A stretch of 60,331 nt of DNA from Phycisphaerales bacterium (GCA_030748805.1 JASMLG010000124.1:1-60331); one strand, 5' to 3'; numbered from the stretch's first letter, positions 14,743 to 25,205 are shown. The notes: generated from the sequence alone by a model not told the origin. Translations and numbers: made by a program.

Positions 14743-16650
14743 ATGTTCAAGTTCCTCCGCAAGTACAGCGTCTGGATTCTCGGTTTTGGTGGGACACTGC
14801 TGCTCATTGCATTCCTTGCACCAAATGTAATTCAACAACTTGCTCAACGTGCGGGCTATTCTAGCGCAACCCAAGCAACCGTTGGTGACGGGGAGACAGT
14901 TGGCTTCAACGAATGGCAACAAAACGTCATGGAGTCGCAAATAATTGATCGACTTGGATCTAACATCCAAGGTGTTGGAAAACTTGAGTCACCTTCGCAC
15001 TGGTTTCTGCTTACAAGAGAAGCGGATCAGGCTGGTTTTACTCCACCAATTCAAGCTGTTGCAATTGATGACCAAACGCTTTTGAATATTGCAGGAAATA
15101 TTGGGACAAGACCAATAACTGTACTTGAGGCACTTGCACACTTACAAGGTGTTCAGAGATTAGCGAGAACATATCAATCAGCAGGAAGGTTCTCTGATAG
15201 AAGATTAAACAAATCAGCCGACGACTTACTCTCTTCGGTTGCAGTTGAAACAGTTGCCATCCCAGCAAAACCAGAAGACAACGGATCATTCTCTGATGAA
15301 GCTATGCAAGTGCAAATGGATAAATGGGGAGAAACTCCTAAGGGAGAGGGAGATCATGGCTTTGGCTATAAACTGCCAGATCGATTCAAGATTGAGTGGC
15401 TCCTCATTCCGTCTGATTCTATATCCGAAGCATCTAAAAAAAGTAAATCGTTTTCTTCTCGAGAACAAAGAAAATATTGGAGAAGAAATGAGAGTGACCC
15501 ACGCTTTCCACCAATAGAATCTGGTTCAAAAATTCCAGATATTGTTTCAGAAACTTACTTGGGAACATTAACTGATAAAACTCGAACCGAGATATCTCGA
15601 TCCACAACTGAACAATTAAGAAACCCAAGGCGCGGAATCGAAGAATTGAATGGCTTCTATGAACTACCTGAGAACTGGGATTCAACTCGACTTAATCTTG
15701 AAGACCTATCATCCTCATTACAAAACGAGTATCAAATTCCTCTTCCAGAATATGGTTCTGTTGCTACGTGGACTTCAGTCCAAGATGCAAACGAGATTCC
15801 AGTAATAGGAGAATTACAAGCCACAAATCTTGGAGATCTTCCAATTGATTTACAGACACTCGTTTCTGCTTCAAAAGAGTTTGACGGCAATAGCGTCTAC
15901 CGAATCCAAGAGGGGCTGTCTAGCCAAGTCCTAGAGTCAAAAGATGGTGATTTGTTTGTGTTTAGAATAACTGACTCTGACCCATCACGAAAACCTAACG
16001 ATATTTCAGATGTACGTGAATCAGTTGCCTATGACTTGGGAAGGATTGCTCGTTGGGACAATCTTCTAGCAGAAACGGACATTATTGAAAAAGACGCTCG
16101 CGAGAATGGGTTACTTGCTACCGCTCTCAATTTTAACTCCATCGTAAGTAAACCGACTCCAATATCTTTAGTTGACACTGGAGTCCCTGCAATTCTTGAT
16201 CCTGCAACAGCTAGATCCCTAATGACACAAACAATTGTACAACGTCTGTCTGCTGGACAAGGCATTGAAGACATGTCTTCAACAATTCCATCCCTTGCAA
16301 ACAATGACCCAGAAGTTGTGAAAGCAATTATTGAGCGTGCTTCTGGCTTACCAATTGATGTTCCAATCTCATCATTGCCTATTGATCAAAGAATTTTTGT
16401 AATCCCTTCCCACGAAAACATGGCTTTACTTTTGGTAAGAGTCACAGGAACAACACCTGCAAGTAGTGAACTGGCTAAGGAATTCTCAAGTGGAACTTCT
16501 AACATCCTCCCTTCGCTAATATCTTTTGAGGAATTGGGCGGAATTGAGAATATTACTGAAGCATTCTCCTTTGATTCTCTGGCTGACCGCCACAATTTTG
16601 AACGTGGTCGACAAGTTGCTGAAGAAAATACAGTAAATACTGTTAACTAA
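14743..16650 (+). CDS. Membrane-anchored SurA/PpiD-like periplasmic protein
   Basis: The 635-residue product begins MFKFLRKYSVWILGFGGTL with one membrane segment (about 10-30), typical of PpiD-like proteins anchored in the inner membrane with a large periplasmic part. The segment after it (VGDGETVGFNEWQQNVMESQ) resembles a SurA N-terminal chaperone start. I do not see a clear parvulin active-site signature in the middle, so isomerase activity is uncertain; RIQEGLSSQVLESKDGDLFV and FRITDSDPSRKPNDIS could be a degenerate parvulin-like domain. It lies 36 bp after rpsD. Its 3' end overlaps the convergent 118-aa gene by 8 bp. Confidence 0.6.
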   Translation: MFKFLRKYSVWILGFGGTLLLIAFLAPNVIQQLAQRAGYSSATQATVGDGETVGFNEWQQNVMESQIIDRLGSNIQGVGKLESPSHWFLLTREADQAGFTPPIQAVAIDDQTLLNIAGNIGTRPITVLEALAHLQGVQRLARTYQSAGRFSDRRLNKSADDLLSSVAVETVAIPAKPEDNGSFSDEAMQVQMDKWGETPKGEGDHGFGYKLPDRFKIEWLLIPSDSISEASKKSKSFSSREQRKYWRRNESDPRFPPIESGSKIPDIVSETYLGTLTDKTRTEISRSTTEQLRNPRRGIEELNGFYELPENWDSTRLNLEDLSSSLQNEYQIPLPEYGSVATWTSVQDANEIPVIGELQATNLGDLPIDLQTLVSASKEFDGNSVYRIQEGLSSQVLESKDGDLFVFRITDSDPSRKPNDISDVRESVAYDLGRIARWDNLLAETDIIEKDARENGLLATALNFNSIVSKPTPISLVDTGVPAILDPATARSLMTQTIVQRLSAGQGIEDMSSTIPSLANNDPEVVKAIIERASGLPIDVPISSLPIDQRIFVIPSHENMALLLVRVTGTTPASSELAKEFSSGTSNILPSLISFEELGGIENITEAFSFDSLADRHNFERGRQVAEENTVNTVN

Positions 16651-16999
16651 CTTTTGAGCCAGAGGGCATCTCGCGGTCGCACCTAAGCACTGCAACGTCT
16701 TCTGCTTCTTCACCGTTTCGCCTAGTTGCTGCGATTACCATACCTTCGCTGAGTTCACCTCGAATCTTACGCGGCTCAAGGTTTGCAACAATGATAACTT
16801 GTGAACCCTCAAGTTCTTCAGGTGTATACCACTCTTTCATCCCTGCACATATTTGCCGGCCTTCTGGAGTTCCATCGTCAATTTGCAACTTTAAAAGTCG
16901 GTCAGCATCTGGATGCAACTCTGCTTTTGTAACAGTCACTACTCTCAAGTCCAATTTAGCAAAGTCATCGTACGCAATTTGTTTTAGGAATTCAGTCAT
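16643..16999 (-). CDS. tRNA-binding OB-fold protein (Trbp111/CsaA/MetG C-terminal type)
   Basis: The 118-residue protein has the EMAP/Trbp111 OB-fold signature: DFAKLDLRVVTVTKAELHPD, ADRLLKLQIDDG, RQICAGMKEWYTPEEL, VIIVANLEPRKIRGELSEGM. In MetG this domain forms the C-terminal dimerising tRNA-binding module; as a single protein it binds tRNA as a homodimer. It sits 11 bp downstream of ileS, so it is likely cotranscribed with a tRNA synthetase. I cannot distinguish a CsaA-like chaperone role from a tRNA-binding one. Confidence 0.85.
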   Translation of the reverse strand: MTEFLKQIAYDDFAKLDLRVVTVTKAELHPDADRLLKLQIDDGTPEGRQICAGMKEWYTPEELEGSQVIIVANLEPRKIRGELSEGMVIAATRRNGEEAEDVAVLRCDREMPSGSKVS

Positions 17000-17010
17000 A
17001 GTGTTGCAGT

Positions 17011-19767
17011 TTACTCGACACCAACAGCTTTAGCATCTCTATCACTAAGCATTCCACCGTCACTTCGTTCTCGTACTGTCCTATCACGCTTCCAAGAACG
17101 TTCACACATTGGTTCACTTCGTAGGTCAGTGACCTGAACCAAATCTGACCCATAAGAAACACGTGAAACTCCACATAAATCAGCATAATCAGATGAATCA
17201 AGCCAAGAAACTGAATCTGGTAATACTAACCCTGCATCAAGTGGATTGTCTATTCCCCGCTTTTTTGACTCCTCAAGTTCCTTAAGGGCTCTATCCCTAA
17301 CCTGCATCACTTCGATCCATTTTTCATCTAAAACATATTCCGTTGATGAGAATGTTTGTTTATGAACACTTTCTGATTGCTCGCCATTCAATGCTATCCA
17401 CGCTTCCCCAGCAGTATGCGGCATAAATGGGGCAAGCAAACGAATCAGTTTATCTGAGATCAATCTCATTGTTGAAGTTGTCAGCATTCTTCTTGGAGAG
17501 TCAACTGGGTCACAATAAAGCCGATCCTTAACTGCTGTTAAATAAATCGAAGATAGTGTTTCGTTGCAAAAATCATATAACGCTTGGTGTGCTGATCGGA
17601 ATTCGTATTTTGAAAGTGCATCCTGTACCTTGTTTGACATCTTTGAAAGTTCACCTAGAACCCAACCATCAATTGAGGTTGGTGAGATTTCCTCATCTAC
17701 ATTATCGCTTACATTCCCTAGTAAAAACCGAAGTGTATTTCGAACCTTTCGATAACTTTCACCTGCTATTTCAAAGAATGACATATCTACTTTGATGTCG
17801 TTTTCATAAGAGAGTGAACTTACCCACCAACGGCAAACATCGGCGCCAAAATCCTTAAGTAGATCATCGACATCAAGGGCGTTCCCACCACTCTTACTCA
17901 TTTTATGTCCGTTTTTGTCAACCATGAATCCGTGAGTTAGTACTGTCTTAAATGGCGACTGACCAGTTGTAGCAAGTGCAGGCAACATAGACAACTGGAA
18001 CCAACCGCGATGTTGATCACTTCCTTCGAGGTACAAATCCATTGGATACCCCTGTCCACGTTGTTCCATAACTGCATACCATGATGTACCTGACTCAAAC
18101 CAAACATCAAAAATGTCGTGCATTTTTTCTAATTTGGTCAGATCAACATTGTCTGGATTTTCCCAATGTGTCAACAGTACTTCAGGTGGTTGTGAAAACC
18201 AACTATCTGAACCATGTTCCTCAAATACCTTGGCAACAGCACGAACTGTTTCAGGGGTAAGCAAGACAGAGCCATCACTCTGAACAAACGCAGGTATTGG
18301 TAATCCCCAAGACCGTTGCCTTGACAGACACCAATCAGGTCTTGATTCAATCATTCCGCGCAATCGATTTTGTCCCCATGCAGGTACAAATCTAATGTTG
18401 TTTTCAGTTGCTTCTAAAGCAGAGTCACGAAGCGACTTTCCTGAATCTAGTTTGCCGTCTACAGCAACAAACCACTGTTCGGTCGAACGAAAAATAACAG
18501 GCGTCTTACTTCTCCAGTCATGTGGGTAACTGTGGGTATACAATGACAAGTGATATAAATGATTCGTTTCTTTCAATTTATTTACAACTACATCATTTGC
18601 ATCCCAAACGCTAAGACCTGATAAAAATTCTGGAACTGTATCGTCGTATACACCATCTGCCTGAACGGGGCAGTAAATGTCTAGGTTGTTAGCAAGACCT
18701 ACCATGTAATCGTCTGTGCCGTGTCCTGGTGCTGTGTGCACTAATCCTGTGCCATCCTCCAGGGTCACATGATCTCCGCTAATAATCGGACATGTTCGGT
18801 CACAATACACATGATCGTAAGACATTCCAACCAGAGCATCGCCTTTACATGTACCCAAAACTTCTGCTGTTACGTTAGTAATACCTGCAACTTTTTTTAG
18901 TAATTCACTTGCAACAACAGTAACTTTATCTCCAAGTCGTACTAAAGAATATTCAAATCTTGGTGATACAGTAATTGCCATATTTGCAACAAGTGTCCAT
19001 GGTGTTGTTGTCCAAATTAGAAACGAGGGAACTTCGTCCAACGAAACTCCAAACGCTGTAGCCACGGTATCTTTGTCTACTGCATCAAAATAGACAAAAA
19101 TCGACGGATCTTCTCGTTCGTAATATTCCAATTCTGCTTCAGCAAGTGCGGTTTCGTTTGCAATCGACCAATGTACTGGTTTTAGTTGGCGATACACTAA
19201 ACCCGTTTCTACTAGATTGGCAAATACTTCAAGGACTGCAGCTTCATACTTAGGGTTCATTGTGAGGTATGGGTCGTCATAGTCAGCAAGGGTCAACAAA
19301 TTTTTCATTTGCTTGGTTTGAAGCTTGACGTACTTTTCAGCATATTTTTTGCACTCTCGTCGAATTGCAATTCGCCTTACATCATCATCAAGTTCTTTAA
19401 GTTTTTCAATCTTGCCTGTCTCAACAAGATTCGTCATTACTTTATGTTCAATTGGAAGGCCATGGCAATCCCAACCAGGAGTAAATAAGCATTGTTTCCC
19501 TAGCATCAATTGTGTTCGGACTACAAAATCCTTCAAGACCTTATTCAAAAGATGGCCAACGTGAATTGAACCGTTAGCGTAAGGTGGCCCATCATGAAAA
19601 ACAAATGGTTCAGCATCTTTGCAAGATTCTTGAATCTCTTTATATAGATCTGCTTTTTCCCAGCGCTTTACTGATTGCGGTTCATTTTGTGCAAGATTTC
19701 CCCTCATCGGGAATGTTGTTTGGGGTAAGTTCAGCGTTTTCTTGTAATTTGGTGTTGTTTGTGTCAT
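17011..19767 (-). CDS. ileS: Isoleucyl-tRNA synthetase
   Basis: The enzyme charges tRNA-Ile. The 918-residue protein has PPYANGSIHVGHLLNKVLKD with the HIGH box HVGH at 69-72, an editing domain (LIWTTTPWTLVANMAI), SRQRSWGLPIPAF, the KMSKS loop KMSKSGGNALD near residue 620, and an anticodon-binding domain. The C-terminal zinc finger is degenerate: the position of the usual KCERCW reads MCERSW and the second CxxC is RDRTVRERSDGGM, so three of four cysteines are gone. Upstream by 9 bp is a ZIP metal transporter and downstream a tRNA-binding protein, forming one operon. Confidence 0.97.
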   Translation of the reverse strand: MTQTTPNYKKTLNLPQTTFPMRGNLAQNEPQSVKRWEKADLYKEIQESCKDAEPFVFHDGPPYANGSIHVGHLLNKVLKDFVVRTQLMLGKQCLFTPGWDCHGLPIEHKVMTNLVETGKIEKLKELDDDVRRIAIRRECKKYAEKYVKLQTKQMKNLLTLADYDDPYLTMNPKYEAAVLEVFANLVETGLVYRQLKPVHWSIANETALAEAELEYYEREDPSIFVYFDAVDKDTVATAFGVSLDEVPSFLIWTTTPWTLVANMAITVSPRFEYSLVRLGDKVTVVASELLKKVAGITNVTAEVLGTCKGDALVGMSYDHVYCDRTCPIISGDHVTLEDGTGLVHTAPGHGTDDYMVGLANNLDIYCPVQADGVYDDTVPEFLSGLSVWDANDVVVNKLKETNHLYHLSLYTHSYPHDWRSKTPVIFRSTEQWFVAVDGKLDSGKSLRDSALEATENNIRFVPAWGQNRLRGMIESRPDWCLSRQRSWGLPIPAFVQSDGSVLLTPETVRAVAKVFEEHGSDSWFSQPPEVLLTHWENPDNVDLTKLEKMHDIFDVWFESGTSWYAVMEQRGQGYPMDLYLEGSDQHRGWFQLSMLPALATTGQSPFKTVLTHGFMVDKNGHKMSKSGGNALDVDDLLKDFGADVCRWWVSSLSYENDIKVDMSFFEIAGESYRKVRNTLRFLLGNVSDNVDEEISPTSIDGWVLGELSKMSNKVQDALSKYEFRSAHQALYDFCNETLSSIYLTAVKDRLYCDPVDSPRRMLTTSTMRLISDKLIRLLAPFMPHTAGEAWIALNGEQSESVHKQTFSSTEYVLDEKWIEVMQVRDRALKELEESKKRGIDNPLDAGLVLPDSVSWLDSSDYADLCGVSRVSYGSDLVQVTDLRSEPMCERSWKRDRTVRERSDGGMLSDRDAKAVGVE

Positions 19768-19776
19768 CTGTTAAAA

Positions 19777-20577
19777 TCAATGTTCGTGCAGAATACTCGA
19801 TTCTACATCATTTTCGTGAGATTCATCATGCGAATGCAATGAAGAAATTCCCCATGCAATCGCAAGTCCAAGAATTAGTGCAAACGTCAGCCCAAATCTA
19901 TCATGACCATGGAATTGTAATTCAGGAAGCAGATCACAGAGAGATATACAAAGAAACATACCTGCTGAAAAAGCAAGTGCAGCAGCAATTGCAGGATGAC
20001 TTACGTCACCACCAATTTTAAATAGGATTACTCCAATAGGAACCCCTAACGCAAACAAGGTATTTGCCAGATGGGTTTTTGCTTTGTTCACTTTCGCGAC
20101 ACGCATCATTGCAATAAGCGTCAAGCCATCAAATGGTTTGTGCAAAATAATTGCAATAAAAACACCAAAAGCAATTTCAATTCCACCAGCACTCCATGAT
20201 GCCGCCAACGCAATACCAGCAAGAACGCTGTGCGTAGTTAGACCACCATACGTTCCGATCCACGTCAATTGGTGTTCATGCCCACAAACTTGATTATGTT
20301 CTTGTCCTTCTTCTGTTATGTCATGACAATGCGATGGAAGAAAACGTTCAAGTAAAAAAATTGTAAGAAATCCACCAAGTAACCATAGCAACACGGTTTT
20401 TGTCTCACCATACTCTAGTGCTTCTGGCAACATATCTAGAACTGCGACACCCGCCATTACACCACCGATACAACTCATAGCCAGTTGCATCCGTTTGTGA
20501 GTAGGTGTTATGAGCAAAGGAACAAATCCACCGAGTAACGATGCAAGGACTATAAGGATGCAAAATAGATAGAGCAT
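19777..20577 (-). CDS. ZIP-family divalent metal transporter
   Basis: The 266-residue membrane protein has about eight hydrophobic segments and the ZIP metal-path motifs THSVLAGIALAASW (TM4) and IILHKPFDGLTLIAM (TM5, the HKxxE/D type). A His-rich cytosolic loop between TM3 and TM4 (HCHDITEEGQEHNQVCGHEH) and a His-rich C-terminus (SSLHSHDESHENDVESSIL) are typical metal-sensing or buffering loops. It probably imports zinc or a similar ion. It lies 9 bp upstream of ileS in the same operon, which is interesting because this IleS appears to have given up its zinc finger. Confidence 0.85.
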   Translation of the reverse strand: MLYLFCILIVLASLLGGFVPLLITPTHKRMQLAMSCIGGVMAGVAVLDMLPEALEYGETKTVLLWLLGGFLTIFLLERFLPSHCHDITEEGQEHNQVCGHEHQLTWIGTYGGLTTHSVLAGIALAASWSAGGIEIAFGVFIAIILHKPFDGLTLIAMMRVAKVNKAKTHLANTLFALGVPIGVILFKIGGDVSHPAIAAALAFSAGMFLCISLCDLLPELQFHGHDRFGLTFALILGLAIAWGISSLHSHDESHENDVESSILHEH

Positions 20578-20709
20578 GATTAAGCAAAAAGGGTCATTAT
20601 ATCGGGATATATGTGGTAGTCACATCGATAAGATTCAATAGTCGTTCGAATAACTTCAGGTAACTCTTTGAAGGTGACTATCTAATGACTTAGAGAGTAG
20701 AATAAGAGT

Positions 20710-23319
20710 ATGACGCAGGTAACGGCGGGCAAGAAGAAGAGTAAGGCCCCAAAAAACCCATGGTCGACACCAGCGATGCAACAGTATCGAGCGATTAAGG
20801 AAATACATCCAGAATGTGTCCTGTTCTTTCGAATGGGAGATTTCTATGAGATGTTCGATGAAGATGCTAGAACTGTTTCAAAGGCAATTGGATTAACGCT
20901 TACGCAAAGAGGAAACGGGCTAGACATGGCTGGAGTTCCTCACCACGCAGCTGATGGTTATTTGCGAAGAATAGTTGAACAGGGCTTCAGGGTTGCTGTA
21001 TGCGAGCAACTTGAAGACCCCGCTCAAGCAAAGGGCGTAGTTAAACGTGGTGTGACCAGAGTAGTAACCCCAGGAACACTAGTTGACGAATCCTTACTCG
21101 ATGAAACAAAAACTAACTTGCTAGGTGCAATGAGAAGTAACAGCAGAACTGTCTTTATCGCTACTGCTGAACTTTCAACCGGAACATTCGAATTACACCA
21201 ATGTTCTATCAATCGCATTGGAGATACTCTTGAGCGACTTGGACTATCCGAAGTTATTATCGGTGAAGACGAAGACGCGCTCAAACGAGAAGCACAACGT
21301 TTTGGAGTATCTGTGACAATCCGCCAAGATTGGATGTTCGATATAAACGAAGGGTTGACATTATTAAATAAACAGTTTGGGGTTTCGTCTGTTGAGGGGT
21401 TTGGTCTAACAAATGAAGATCATAGAATTGGACCAGCAGGTGCACTTCTTGCATATTTAATTCAAACACAAGCAAGTGATTCTGAATTACCACACCTTCG
21501 CCCACCTATTATTAAACAAGAAACCGAATTTGTGTCACTTGATGCCACGACTATTCGCTCATTAGAAATCGAACAGACAATGAGGGGGGACTCATCTGAA
21601 GGGTCTCTGCTTTGGGTCATGCAACGGTGCAACACAGCAATGGGGAAACGATTACTGCGTCAGTGGTTGTGCGAACCTCTTGCCGACCGGACTTCTATCG
21701 AAGATCGCCAAACTGTTGTGTCTCAATTCATTGACAGCAACGAGATGATGAGAAACACTAAAGCAACGCTTGGTCAAGTGCAAGATGTTGCGCGTATCTC
21801 TGGCCGAATTTCCATGGGTCGAGTTACTCCTAGAGATATTGTTGCACTTGGTAAATCGATTGAAGTTTGTGGGGAACTTACAGTAGTACTTGATTCACCC
21901 GCAACAAAACATTTGCAAACAAAACTAGAAAACGTTTCTGAAACACTCGTTCCGCTTGGGCAATTAATTCAATCACAATGTATCGAAGCACCTCCAGCAC
22001 ACATGAGAGAGGGCGGGTTGTTTAAAGACGGTTTTGATTCTGAATTAGACGAAGCACGATCTCTTCAGAGAGATGCTGGAGCATGGCTTTCAAAATACCA
22101 AGCTGAACTAACTAAAACAACTGGAATAAATACACTTAAAGTTGGTTTCAATAAAGTATTCGGATATTACATTGAAGTATCTCATGCACAATCACCAAAT
22201 GTTCCTGAAACGTTTACTCGTAAACAAACATTGAAAAATGCGGAGAGGTACATAACCCCTGACTTAAAGGATTTTGAAAACAAAGTTTTAAGTGCAGAAG
22301 AAAAAGCATTGAGAAGAGAACATGAACTTTTTACTCAACTTTGTTCTCAAATTTCCTCACACATATCTTCCATTTTATTTTTCTCTGACACAATCGCCGA
22401 ATTAGATGTGCTTGTCTGTTTTGCTGAAACAGCACAATTGTTTGGATATATAAAACCACAACTTGTGGACATGCCGATTATAGAAATTAAAAATGGTCGC
22501 CATCCTGTGCTTGATCGGCTTCTTAAAGACAGATTTGTTCCAAATGATTGCACTCTTGAAAATAAAACACTTGCACTTATCACAGGACCAAATATGGCGG
22601 GCAAGTCAACATATATTCGACAAATTGCCTTAATAACACTGCTCGCACACACTGGCAGCTTTGTTCCAGCAACTTCAGCTACGGTGGGTATGGTCGATAG
22701 AATCTTCACAAGGGTTGGAGCTAGCGACGAGTTGCATGCAGGACAATCAACGTTTATGGTCGAGATGGTTGAAACGGCTAATATTCTTAACAATGCAACA
22801 AGTAAAAGCTTGGTAATCCTTGATGAAATCGGACGAGGTACCAGCACACTAGATGGGCTCTCACTTGCATGGGCAATTACAGAATCGCTCTCAAGTGTTG
22901 GTTGCCGTACTTTTTTTGCAACACACTATCACGAACTTACTACCCTAGCCGATCAGAATAATTCCATTACCAATTTGCATGTAACAGTTCGTGAGTGGAA
23001 GGACGAAATAGTTTTCTTATATGGGATAAAAGAAGGAAGAACCGATCGCAGTTACGGCATTCATGTTGCGAAGTTAGCTGGAGTTCCAAATGAAGTTGTT
23101 GATAGAGCGAATGAATTACTTGTAACGCTTTCAGTTCATTCTCAACAAGCAGGCCTTGAGAGCATCCAACACCAGCAGGCTCAGTTAAGTTTATTCACTG
23201 AATACTTACAAAGTCCGCTTGTCGACGAACTCAAAAATCTAGACATCAATACACTGTCACCCATAGAAGCATTTGAGTTGTTAAGGGAACTTTCTAACAG
23301 AGCAAACGAAAGAAGTTGA
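20710..23319 (+). CDS. mutS: DNA mismatch repair protein MutS
   Basis: MutS recognises mismatches and starts strand repair with MutL. The 869-residue protein has the N-terminal mismatch-reading motif FRMGDFYEMFDEDA (Phe-x-Glu), QRGNGLDMAGVPHHA, the core and clamp domains, the Walker A box GPNMAGKSTYIRQ near 626-638, GASDELHAGQSTFMVEM, Walker B LVILDEIGRGTSTLDG and the final signature FFATHYHEL. The C-terminal end (LSPIEAFELLRELSN) is the standard tetramerisation helix. It is divergent from the ZIP-ileS operon. Confidence 0.97.
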   Translation: MTQVTAGKKKSKAPKNPWSTPAMQQYRAIKEIHPECVLFFRMGDFYEMFDEDARTVSKAIGLTLTQRGNGLDMAGVPHHAADGYLRRIVEQGFRVAVCEQLEDPAQAKGVVKRGVTRVVTPGTLVDESLLDETKTNLLGAMRSNSRTVFIATAELSTGTFELHQCSINRIGDTLERLGLSEVIIGEDEDALKREAQRFGVSVTIRQDWMFDINEGLTLLNKQFGVSSVEGFGLTNEDHRIGPAGALLAYLIQTQASDSELPHLRPPIIKQETEFVSLDATTIRSLEIEQTMRGDSSEGSLLWVMQRCNTAMGKRLLRQWLCEPLADRTSIEDRQTVVSQFIDSNEMMRNTKATLGQVQDVARISGRISMGRVTPRDIVALGKSIEVCGELTVVLDSPATKHLQTKLENVSETLVPLGQLIQSQCIEAPPAHMREGGLFKDGFDSELDEARSLQRDAGAWLSKYQAELTKTTGINTLKVGFNKVFGYYIEVSHAQSPNVPETFTRKQTLKNAERYITPDLKDFENKVLSAEEKALRREHELFTQLCSQISSHISSILFFSDTIAELDVLVCFAETAQLFGYIKPQLVDMPIIEIKNGRHPVLDRLLKDRFVPNDCTLENKTLALITGPNMAGKSTYIRQIALITLLAHTGSFVPATSATVGMVDRIFTRVGASDELHAGQSTFMVEMVETANILNNATSKSLVILDEIGRGTSTLDGLSLAWAITESLSSVGCRTFFATHYHELTTLADQNNSITNLHVTVREWKDEIVFLYGIKEGRTDRSYGIHVAKLAGVPNEVVDRANELLVTLSVHSQQAGLESIQHQQAQLSLFTEYLQSPLVDELKNLDINTLSPIEAFELLRELSNRANERS

Positions 23320-23370
23320 AGCCATTTGTAATAGGAGTAGTCACTCCTGCGCTATAAACTGCTGTGACAA

Positions 23371-23393
23371 TAACACCGAGAAAATCGGTGTTA
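23371..23393. terminator. Bidirectional hairpin between mutS and the thioredoxin-like gene
   Basis: TAACACCGA (23371-23379), loop of 5, TCGGTGTTA (23385-23393). It lies between two convergent genes and contains the TAA stop of the minus-strand gene. No long T-run, so termination may be modest or involve other factors. Confidence 0.6.
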
Positions 23394-23966
23394 ATCACCA
23401 TGCTTATTTCGAAGTCTCCCACTTAATCGAAGCAGTAGTTGTATACGCTCAAATTCGTTCATCCAGTCCTGAATTGTTTCGTTAAGTTCGTTAGTGGGTA
23501 TATCTATCCCCGGCAAGTCGCAAGCGGAACCTAGTTGTCTGGAAGCAATTGAGCGGTATCTTGAAAGAGTTTTATCACCAAAAACGGTAACTGATTCAAA
23601 ATCTTCTGCCATAAAAATGACCGTTGGCACTCTATTGCCAGCGTTTATTTTAACTTTATCCGATAGTTCAATTGCCTCGTCACGATCAAGCCACCTAATG
23701 CTAATCTCTGGTGATTCTGATTCAATTGCTGAGAGTATTGGTCCCTGTGCTGAGCAATCACCGCACCAAACCCCTGAAATCACAATAACATTCATTTTAC
23801 GTACAAAATTAGAAAGCAAATCACGTTGAGAATTGCTTAGTTTGACTTTATTGCCTACATCATGCCAAGGCGTGGCTCGGTCTCCAGCGCGTTCAAGATA
23901 AGTTTCGTATGTTGTCCCGAGTTCAAACCAGTGTTGCAAGTATTCTTTTGTTAATCCTGAGGACAT
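23391..23966 (-). CDS. Thioredoxin-family protein with WCGDC motif
   Basis: The 191-residue protein has a helical N-terminal part (YLQHWFELGTTYETYLERAG) and a thioredoxin fold with VIVISGVWCGDCSAQGPILS, the redox CxxC being Cys-Gly-Asp-Cys, followed by a cis-Pro region RVPTVIFMAEDF. WCGDC proteins of this type are often annotated as thioredoxin-family or bacilliredoxin-like; the partner is unknown. No signal peptide, so cytosolic. It is the last gene of the rpmA-obgE operon and starts 9 bp after the membrane protein gene. Confidence 0.8.
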   Translation of the reverse strand: MSSGLTKEYLQHWFELGTTYETYLERAGDRATPWHDVGNKVKLSNSQRDLLSNFVRKMNVIVISGVWCGDCSAQGPILSAIESESPEISIRWLDRDEAIELSDKVKINAGNRVPTVIFMAEDFESVTVFGDKTLSRYRSIASRQLGSACDLPGIDIPTNELNETIQDWMNEFERIQLLLRLSGRLRNKHGD

Positions 23967-23975
23967 AAGCTCAGT

Positions 23976-25181
23976 TTACTTTGCTTGTTGAAACAAAATA
24001 ACCCTTTTCAAAATATCGTCACGATTTTCTCTTGTCTCGTTTGCATGTTTTATAGCTTTTTCATATGCGGGGGTTAATAGTTCCATCAAGAAGAAAGGAT
24101 TTATGGTTGAGGTTGATGGGGACAAGGGCTCACCAACATAACCGCTGTTATTAGAAGATGAGACAGATTTTGATTTAAAATACGAAATCCGTCTGTCATA
24201 TTCTTCAAGCAACTCTTTGCGAGAAGCAAGAAAAACATCTGCAACAGGAGCAAAAATAGCTGGAACTAATGAGAAGCTTGTAAGTTCGGGGGAAATTGGT
24301 TCAATATATGAAAGAGTTTTCGCTGCTTCGATTGGAACAATCTTGCCATCTCCATTTCCATCATCAGTGTACATTCTCTGCAATAAATCGAGTAGGAACA
24401 TTCTCTCGCCTTCAAAACGAATTGACATATTACCGTTTAATTGTTGCAACTCTTTACTGAGTTCTTCCAATTGATCTGAAGAAAACAGGTAGGAGTATTG
24501 ATCCAATATTTCGTTTAGTGTTGAGAATGTATGATTAAAAATAGAAAATGAAACGAGGTCGTTAATGAGTATTGGATGTTCGCGTGTATGAATTCCAATT
24601 GCAATCATAGATCCAATATCTTTAATGCAACGTGAAGCATATCCACTTGCTGCCGAATCCTTAGCATCAATAGATAGCAAACGAGCCATTTCGCGATAAT
24701 GACCAAGGTGCGGAACAAGAATAGATGCTAGAAACCCGTTTTGTTGTTCTGCGTTTTGTTGTGATTCGTACTCGTCTGGCCACAAATTCTTGTCATCCTC
24801 ACTAATTGTTCCATCGAGAATAAGCCCCACCCCGTGTTTAGATGCCCCAATGTGAATTGTCTCGATTGTCTTTGCGTGAGAATCTATCCAATCCCTATAG
24901 TGATTCCATCCTTCCTGATCAGGCAAAGTGGGTTTATCTATATCTTCATCAATGAATACAGTGTCTGGTTCAGGAAAGTTTTTCAATGAAATAGCTGCTT
25001 CTCTATACAGTGGCCAGGCTCGCTGGTCATCTGGTATTGCTGCAGCACTCTCATTCAATAATGCAACGTAATCCACAGAAATCGTAGCTACGCGGTTCAT
25101 AGCGACTATAACCCAAACAGCGTAAATTGATACCAAGCAAATAAATGCAACAACTACCCATTTGAAAACTTTTCTCAACAT
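23976..25181 (-). CDS. Hypothetical membrane-anchored protein, 401 aa
   Basis: The frame is open further upstream, into obgE, but MLRKVFKWVVVAFICLVSI at ATG 25179-25181 is a clear start with one N-terminal membrane segment, so I use it. The rest (AVWVIVAMNRVATISVDYVA, then AWPLYREAAISLKN) is predicted exported and helical; LLSIDAKDSAASGYASRC and SKELQQLNGNMSIRFEGE are other stretches. I have the impression that similar anchored proteins of about 400 residues occur in Phycisphaerae, but I know no function. It lies between obgE and the thioredoxin-like gene; the 5' spacer holds two GACCGCGGGTCA repeats. Confidence 0.7.
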   Translation of the reverse strand: MLRKVFKWVVVAFICLVSIYAVWVIVAMNRVATISVDYVALLNESAAAIPDDQRAWPLYREAAISLKNFPEPDTVFIDEDIDKPTLPDQEGWNHYRDWIDSHAKTIETIHIGASKHGVGLILDGTISEDDKNLWPDEYESQQNAEQQNGFLASILVPHLGHYREMARLLSIDAKDSAASGYASRCIKDIGSMIAIGIHTREHPILINDLVSFSIFNHTFSTLNEILDQYSYLFSSDQLEELSKELQQLNGNMSIRFEGERMFLLDLLQRMYTDDGNGDGKIVPIEAAKTLSYIEPISPELTSFSLVPAIFAPVADVFLASRKELLEEYDRRISYFKSKSVSSSNNSGYVGEPLSPSTSTINPFFLMELLTPAYEKAIKHANETRENRDDILKRVILFQQAK

Positions 25182-25205
25182 CGAACAAGTATTATAGAAA
25201 TAAAA